Part shown: piece by piece, positions 5,452 through 7,429 of the stretch
Layout: the number at the start of each line of letters is the position of its first letter
Position numbering within the stretch: position 1 is the stretch's first letter
DNA from: Verrucomicrobiales bacterium
GTDB taxonomy: Bacteria; Verrucomicrobiota; Verrucomicrobiia; Verrucomicrobiales; Akkermansiaceae
Assembly (NCBI GenBank): GCA_003483645.1
Contig: DMYM01000101.1
Coordinates: forward strand, 1,341-8,769
Direction of reading: 5' to 3'
Length of the DNA stretch: 7,429 nt
Position numbers and translations under genes: made by a program
The notes under the pieces: generated by a model
Database searches by the model: none
Told to the model about the DNA's origin: nothing
What the model saw: the letters and a program-made list of their open reading frames with translations, nothing else

Positions 5452-5514
5452 ACTGGATCTCACCCGCTACAACTCCCGCCACTTTATGACCAAATACCGT
5501 AGTTCACCGGATTC
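5441..5514 (+). promoter_or_regulatory. Long inverted repeat enclosing the transporter start codon
   Basis: GAGTCCGGTGAACT at 5441-5454 pairs with AGTTCACCGGATTC at 5501-5514. Thirteen pairs are Watson-Crick and one is G-U in RNA, with ten consecutive perfect pairs (5445-5454 with 5501-5510). The 46-base loop contains the transporter ATG at 5486. In mRNA this would place the start codon in a closed loop between fabH and the transporter. The 5' arm includes the stop of leader ORF 1 and the start of leader ORF 2, so leader translation would melt it. As DNA it could also serve as paired protein-binding half sites. Confidence 0.45.
5448..5489 (+). CDS. Tiny leader ORF 2 coupled to the POT transporter start (13 codons)
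   Basis: GTG 5448 overlaps the stop of leader ORF 1 (GTGA). The 13-codon frame, [13 protein letters not shown], stops at TGA 5487-5489, which overlaps the transporter ATG 5486-5488 as ATGA. It would complete a chain from fabH to the transporter. The weak start codon, short length and lack of a ribosome site make it less certain than the two bridges around plsX. The shared ATGA layout is the main support. Confidence 0.25.
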   Translation: MNWISPATTPATL

Positions 5515-7378
5515 GAATATCAAAGGAATGCCCCCGGGCATTCCTTTCATCGTGGGCAACGAAGCCGCGGAACGCTTCAGCTTCTACGGCATGAAGACGA
5601 TCCTGGCGGTCTTCATGACCAAGTATCTCTGGCTCATGAACGACACGCCCGGACAAGCGATGAGCGACGCCGCCGCCGCGGAGAAGGTCCACCTGTTCAC
5701 CTCTGCGGTCTACTTCACGCCTCTCCTTGGTGCAGTCATCGCCGACGCCTTCTTCGGGAAGTACAAGACCATCATTTCGCTTTCCATCGTCTACTGCTTC
5801 GGTCACCTCGCCCTCGCGCTGATGGGAATCAGCGGTGAGGCCGCCATGTGGCTGGTGGCGGGGCTGGTGCTCATCTCGCTGGGGGCCGGCGGCGTCAAGC
5901 CCTGTGTCTCCGCGCATGTCGGCGACCAGTTCGGCGCCTCCAACAGCCATCTCCTCTCGCGGGTCTTCAACTACTTCTACTGGTCGATCAACCTCGGGGC
6001 CTTTCTCTCGACCCTCATGACGCCGTGGCTCCTCGAATGGTATGGGCCCCATATCGCCTTCGGCGTTCCCGGGGTCTTGATGGCCCTCGCCACCGTAATC
6101 TTTTGGATGGGTCGACGCCGCTTCATTCACGTTCCCCCGAGCGGCAAGCGGTTTCTGAAGGAAACCTTCAGCCCGAACGGCCTCAAGACCATGGGCACGC
6201 TCTCAATTCTCTTTCTCTTCGTGGCGATGTTCTGGGCTCTCTTCGACCAGACCGCCTCCCGCTGGATCTTCCAAGCCCGCGAGATGGACCGCACCTTCCT
6301 CGGGGTGGAGTGGTTGGAATCACAGATCCAGGCCGTCAATCCAATCCTCATCCTCACCTTCATCCCGCTCTTCACCTTCGTCCTCTACCCGAAGATCTCC
6401 AAGGTGATCAAACTCACTCCGCTGCGGAAAATCGGGGCCGGGCTCTTCCTCATGGCTGGCGCCTTCGCATTGAGTTCCACCATCCAGAGTTGGATCGATG
6501 CCGGGCAGCGCCCCAACATTGCCTGGCAGGTCCTCGCTTATGTTCTCCTGACCGCTGCCGAGATCCTCGTCTCCATTGTGGCTCTCGAATTCGCCTACAC
6601 CCAGGCGCCCCGCACCATGAAATCGATGATCATGGGGCTCTTTCTCCTCGCGGTTTCACTTGGCAACATCTTTACCGCCGCGGTCAATCACTACATCCAG
6701 ATCCCTTCCCCGGTCGCCTCCGTGCAGGAAAAGCTCCAGGCCGCAGTCGAGGAAGAGCGCAAGGCCACCGCAACTGAAACGCACGCGGGATTTGATGAGA
6801 AGTTGGGGACCGATGACGATCTCGTGATGTCCCTCGATTTCGGAGAGCAAATCAAAGTGGCCATCCCCAGCAAGGCTCCGCTCCAGGCCGCCGCCGCCAG
6901 GATTGAAGCCTGGGCCGATGCCCACGAATCCCGCCTCCCGCGCCCGGAAGTCGGGACCGAGGAACTTGAGGGCATCACCGATCAGTGGGGCAATCCTCTC
7001 CGCTACTTTCTTGAGAACAGCCGCACCTGCCGGATCACAAGTGATGGGCCGGACGAAATATCGCAGTCCAAGTGGGATCTTGGAGTCCGGGTGAAGCTCA
7101 AGCCGAAAGACGAAGAGAAAAGGAAATCGTGGACCGATGTCCTCCACCCCGACAGCCCATGGCTTGACCGCCGAAAGGAGAAGATCAACTACAAGGAGGA
7201 GCGTGAGAAAGAGGAGAACGCCGCTGGTAACTATAGCCGGACTCCCTTCGCGGGAGGCGGCGAACGCCTCGAAGGCGCAAGATACTACTGGTTCTTCACC
7301 GTCCTGATGATCGCGACGGCCCTGATTTTCATCCCTTACTCTCTCCTCTACAAGGGCAAGACCTACCTGCAGGAGTAA
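5486..7378 (+). CDS. Proton-dependent oligopeptide (POT/PTR2 family) transporter with a large periplasmic insertion
   Basis: The 630-residue inner-membrane protein should import di- and tripeptides with protons. Family signatures are clear: the ExxERF motif at Glu26-Phe31, the first PTR2 signature [15 protein letters not shown] (135-149), [10 protein letters not shown] (164-173) and the helix-10 glutamate Glu359 in [13 protein letters not shown]. Twelve helices can be placed, six before and six after a cytosolic linker at about 209-236, without the two extra bacterial linker helices. Between helix 11 (about 378-404) and helix 12 (about 602-622) lies an insertion of about 190 mostly charged residues. 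Residues 466-538 of it resemble a GspG pseudopilin C-terminal domain (DQWGNPLRY at 499-507, SDGPDE at 519-524). By topology the insertion is periplasmic. Start ATG 5486 matches the MTKYRSSPD...MPPGIPF beginning expected for relatives. TTG 5426 would add 20 unconserved residues. There is no Shine-Dalgarno sequence; the start region is highly structured and overlapped by tiny ORFs. Confidence 0.9.
   Translation: MTKYRSSPDSNIKGMPPGIPFIVGNEAAERFSFYGMKTILAVFMTKYLWLMNDTPGQAMSDAAAAEKVHLFTSAVYFTPLLGAVIADAFFGKYKTIISLSIVYCFGHLALALMGISGEAAMWLVAGLVLISLGAGGVKPCVSAHVGDQFGASNSHLLSRVFNYFYWSINLGAFLSTLMTPWLLEWYGPHIAFGVPGVLMALATVIFWMGRRRFIHVPPSGKRFLKETFSPNGLKTMGTLSILFLFVAMFWALFDQTASRWIFQAREMDRTFLGVEWLESQIQAVNPILILTFIPLFTFVLYPKISKVIKLTPLRKIGAGLFLMAGAFALSSTIQSWIDAGQRPNIAWQVLAYVLLTAAEILVSIVALEFAYTQAPRTMKSMIMGLFLLAVSLGNIFTAAVNHYIQIPSPVASVQEKLQAAVEEERKATATETHAGFDEKLGTDDDLVMSLDFGEQIKVAIPSKAPLQAAAARIEAWADAHESRLPRPEVGTEELEGITDQWGNPLRYFLENSRTCRITSDGPDEISQSKWDLGVRVKLKPKDEEKRKSWTDVLHPDSPWLDRRKEKINYKEEREKEENAAGNYSRTPFAGGGERLEGARYYWFFTVLMIATALIFIPYSLLYKGKTYLQE
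5522..5547 (+). repeat. Perfect 12-bp-arm palindrome at codons 13-21 of the transporter
   Basis: AAAGGAATGCCC 5522-5533 and GGGCATTCCTTT 5536-5547 are perfect reverse complements separated by CC. In RNA this makes an 11-bp stem with a four-base loop starting 36 bases after the A of the ATG. The bases that follow are TTTCATC-like rather than a U-run, so it is not a typical terminator. It encodes KGMPPGIPF, just ahead of the conserved NEAAERF motif. Possible roles are a translation or transcription control hairpin, or an operator. Confidence 0.55.
7371..7375 (+). promoter_or_regulatory. Shine-Dalgarno sequence for the gene starting at 7387
   Basis: AGGAG inside the last codons of the transporter gene lies 11 bases before ATG 7387. 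A second GGAG at 7381-7384 is too close to the ATG (two bases) to be the main site. This is one of only two good Shine-Dalgarno matches in the window and supports 7387 as a true start, cotranscribed with the transporter. Confidence 0.5.
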
Positions 7379-7386
7379 GTGGAGCG

Positions 7387-7429
7387 ATGGACCTCACCAA
7401 GCTTCCCTACCACGAACTGATTGGGATCA
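7387..7429 (+). CDS. Start of a downstream gene, 3'-truncated by the window end
   Basis: ATG 7387 follows the transporter stop by eight bases and stays open to the window end, giving 14 residues, MDLTKLPYHELIGI. This is too short to name a family. The LPYHELIGI wording resembles the beginning of PaaI/YbgC-type hotdog thioesterases, but that is only an impression. The close spacing and the AGGAG upstream suggest an operon with the transporter. Confidence 0.5.
   Translation, partial: MDLTKLPYHELIGI

Noticed and set aside
5426..5485. TTG 5426 as the transporter start
   Set aside because: It adds 20 unconserved residues; ATG 5486 gives the expected N-terminus and overlaps the tiny ORF stop.
5522..5547. 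Palindrome as a classic Rho-independent terminator for fabH
   Set aside because: It lies inside the transporter coding region and lacks a following U-run, so a plain terminator is unlikely.
5848..6777. 309-residue plus-strand frame inside the transporter gene
   Set aside because: It is an out-of-frame shadow, rich in arginine, proline and histidine, of membrane helices that are clear in the main frame.
7379..7420. GTG-started 13-codon ORF directly after the transporter stop
   Set aside because: It runs out of phase through the start of the next gene, which has its own Shine-Dalgarno sequence, and does not end on a start codon.

Overview
The window looks like chromosomal DNA of a GC-rich bacterium, most likely from the Verrucomicrobiota. 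This is an inference from three things: the style of the TIM-barrel sugar isomerase, a small one-helix acidic protein of a kind common in that phylum, and a POT transporter with the N-terminal wording seen there. It is not proven from the sequence. Apart from the structure described below it is mostly housekeeping DNA. I see no mobile element, CRISPR array, tRNA or rRNA.

Layout. Bases 1-696 hold the 3' part of a sugar phosphate isomerase/epimerase. A 145-bp gap with two weak inverted repeats follows. Then come a 131-aa single-helix membrane protein (842-1237) and a phosphoglycolate-phosphatase-like HAD hydrolase (1259-1921). On the minus strand aat (1842-2450), the leucyl/phenylalanyl-tRNA-protein transferase, converges on the HAD gene with an 80-bp tail overlap. 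A 49-bp divergent gap separates aat from the conserved envelope/ribosome cluster yceD (2500-3000), rpmF (3016-3198), plsX (3269-4285) and fabH (4380-5381). This cluster links 23S rRNA/L32 biogenesis to phospholipid and fatty acid initiation. Next is a proton-coupled oligopeptide transporter (5486-7378). The first 14 codons of another gene begin at 7387.

The unusual part lies between the genes. Almost no start here has a Shine-Dalgarno sequence. The rpmF-plsX and plsX-fabH gaps are each filled exactly by a tiny ORF (24 and 33 codons). Each tiny ORF starts on the stop codon of the gene before it (TAATG or ATGA) and stops on the start codon of the gene after it (ATGA). The fabH-transporter gap holds two more tiny ORFs (17 and 13 codons) linked by GTGA and ATGA overlaps. 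The 842 gene is preceded by a good Shine-Dalgarno sequence placed for an ATG that is followed at once by TAG. Together these suggest stop-restart (reinitiation) relays as the local way of translating operon genes.

The transporter start region also holds three inverted repeats. One is a short hairpin. One is a 14-bp stem that encloses the start codon and is mutually exclusive with the first. One is a perfect 12-bp arm palindrome just inside the gene. The tiny leader ORFs run through the first two, which resembles a translation-attenuation leader. The transporter itself carries an insertion of about 190 residues between its last two helices that contains a segment resembling a type II secretion pseudopilin (GspG) C-terminal domain. 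These are the best candidates for something undescribed. All of the functional readings are inference.
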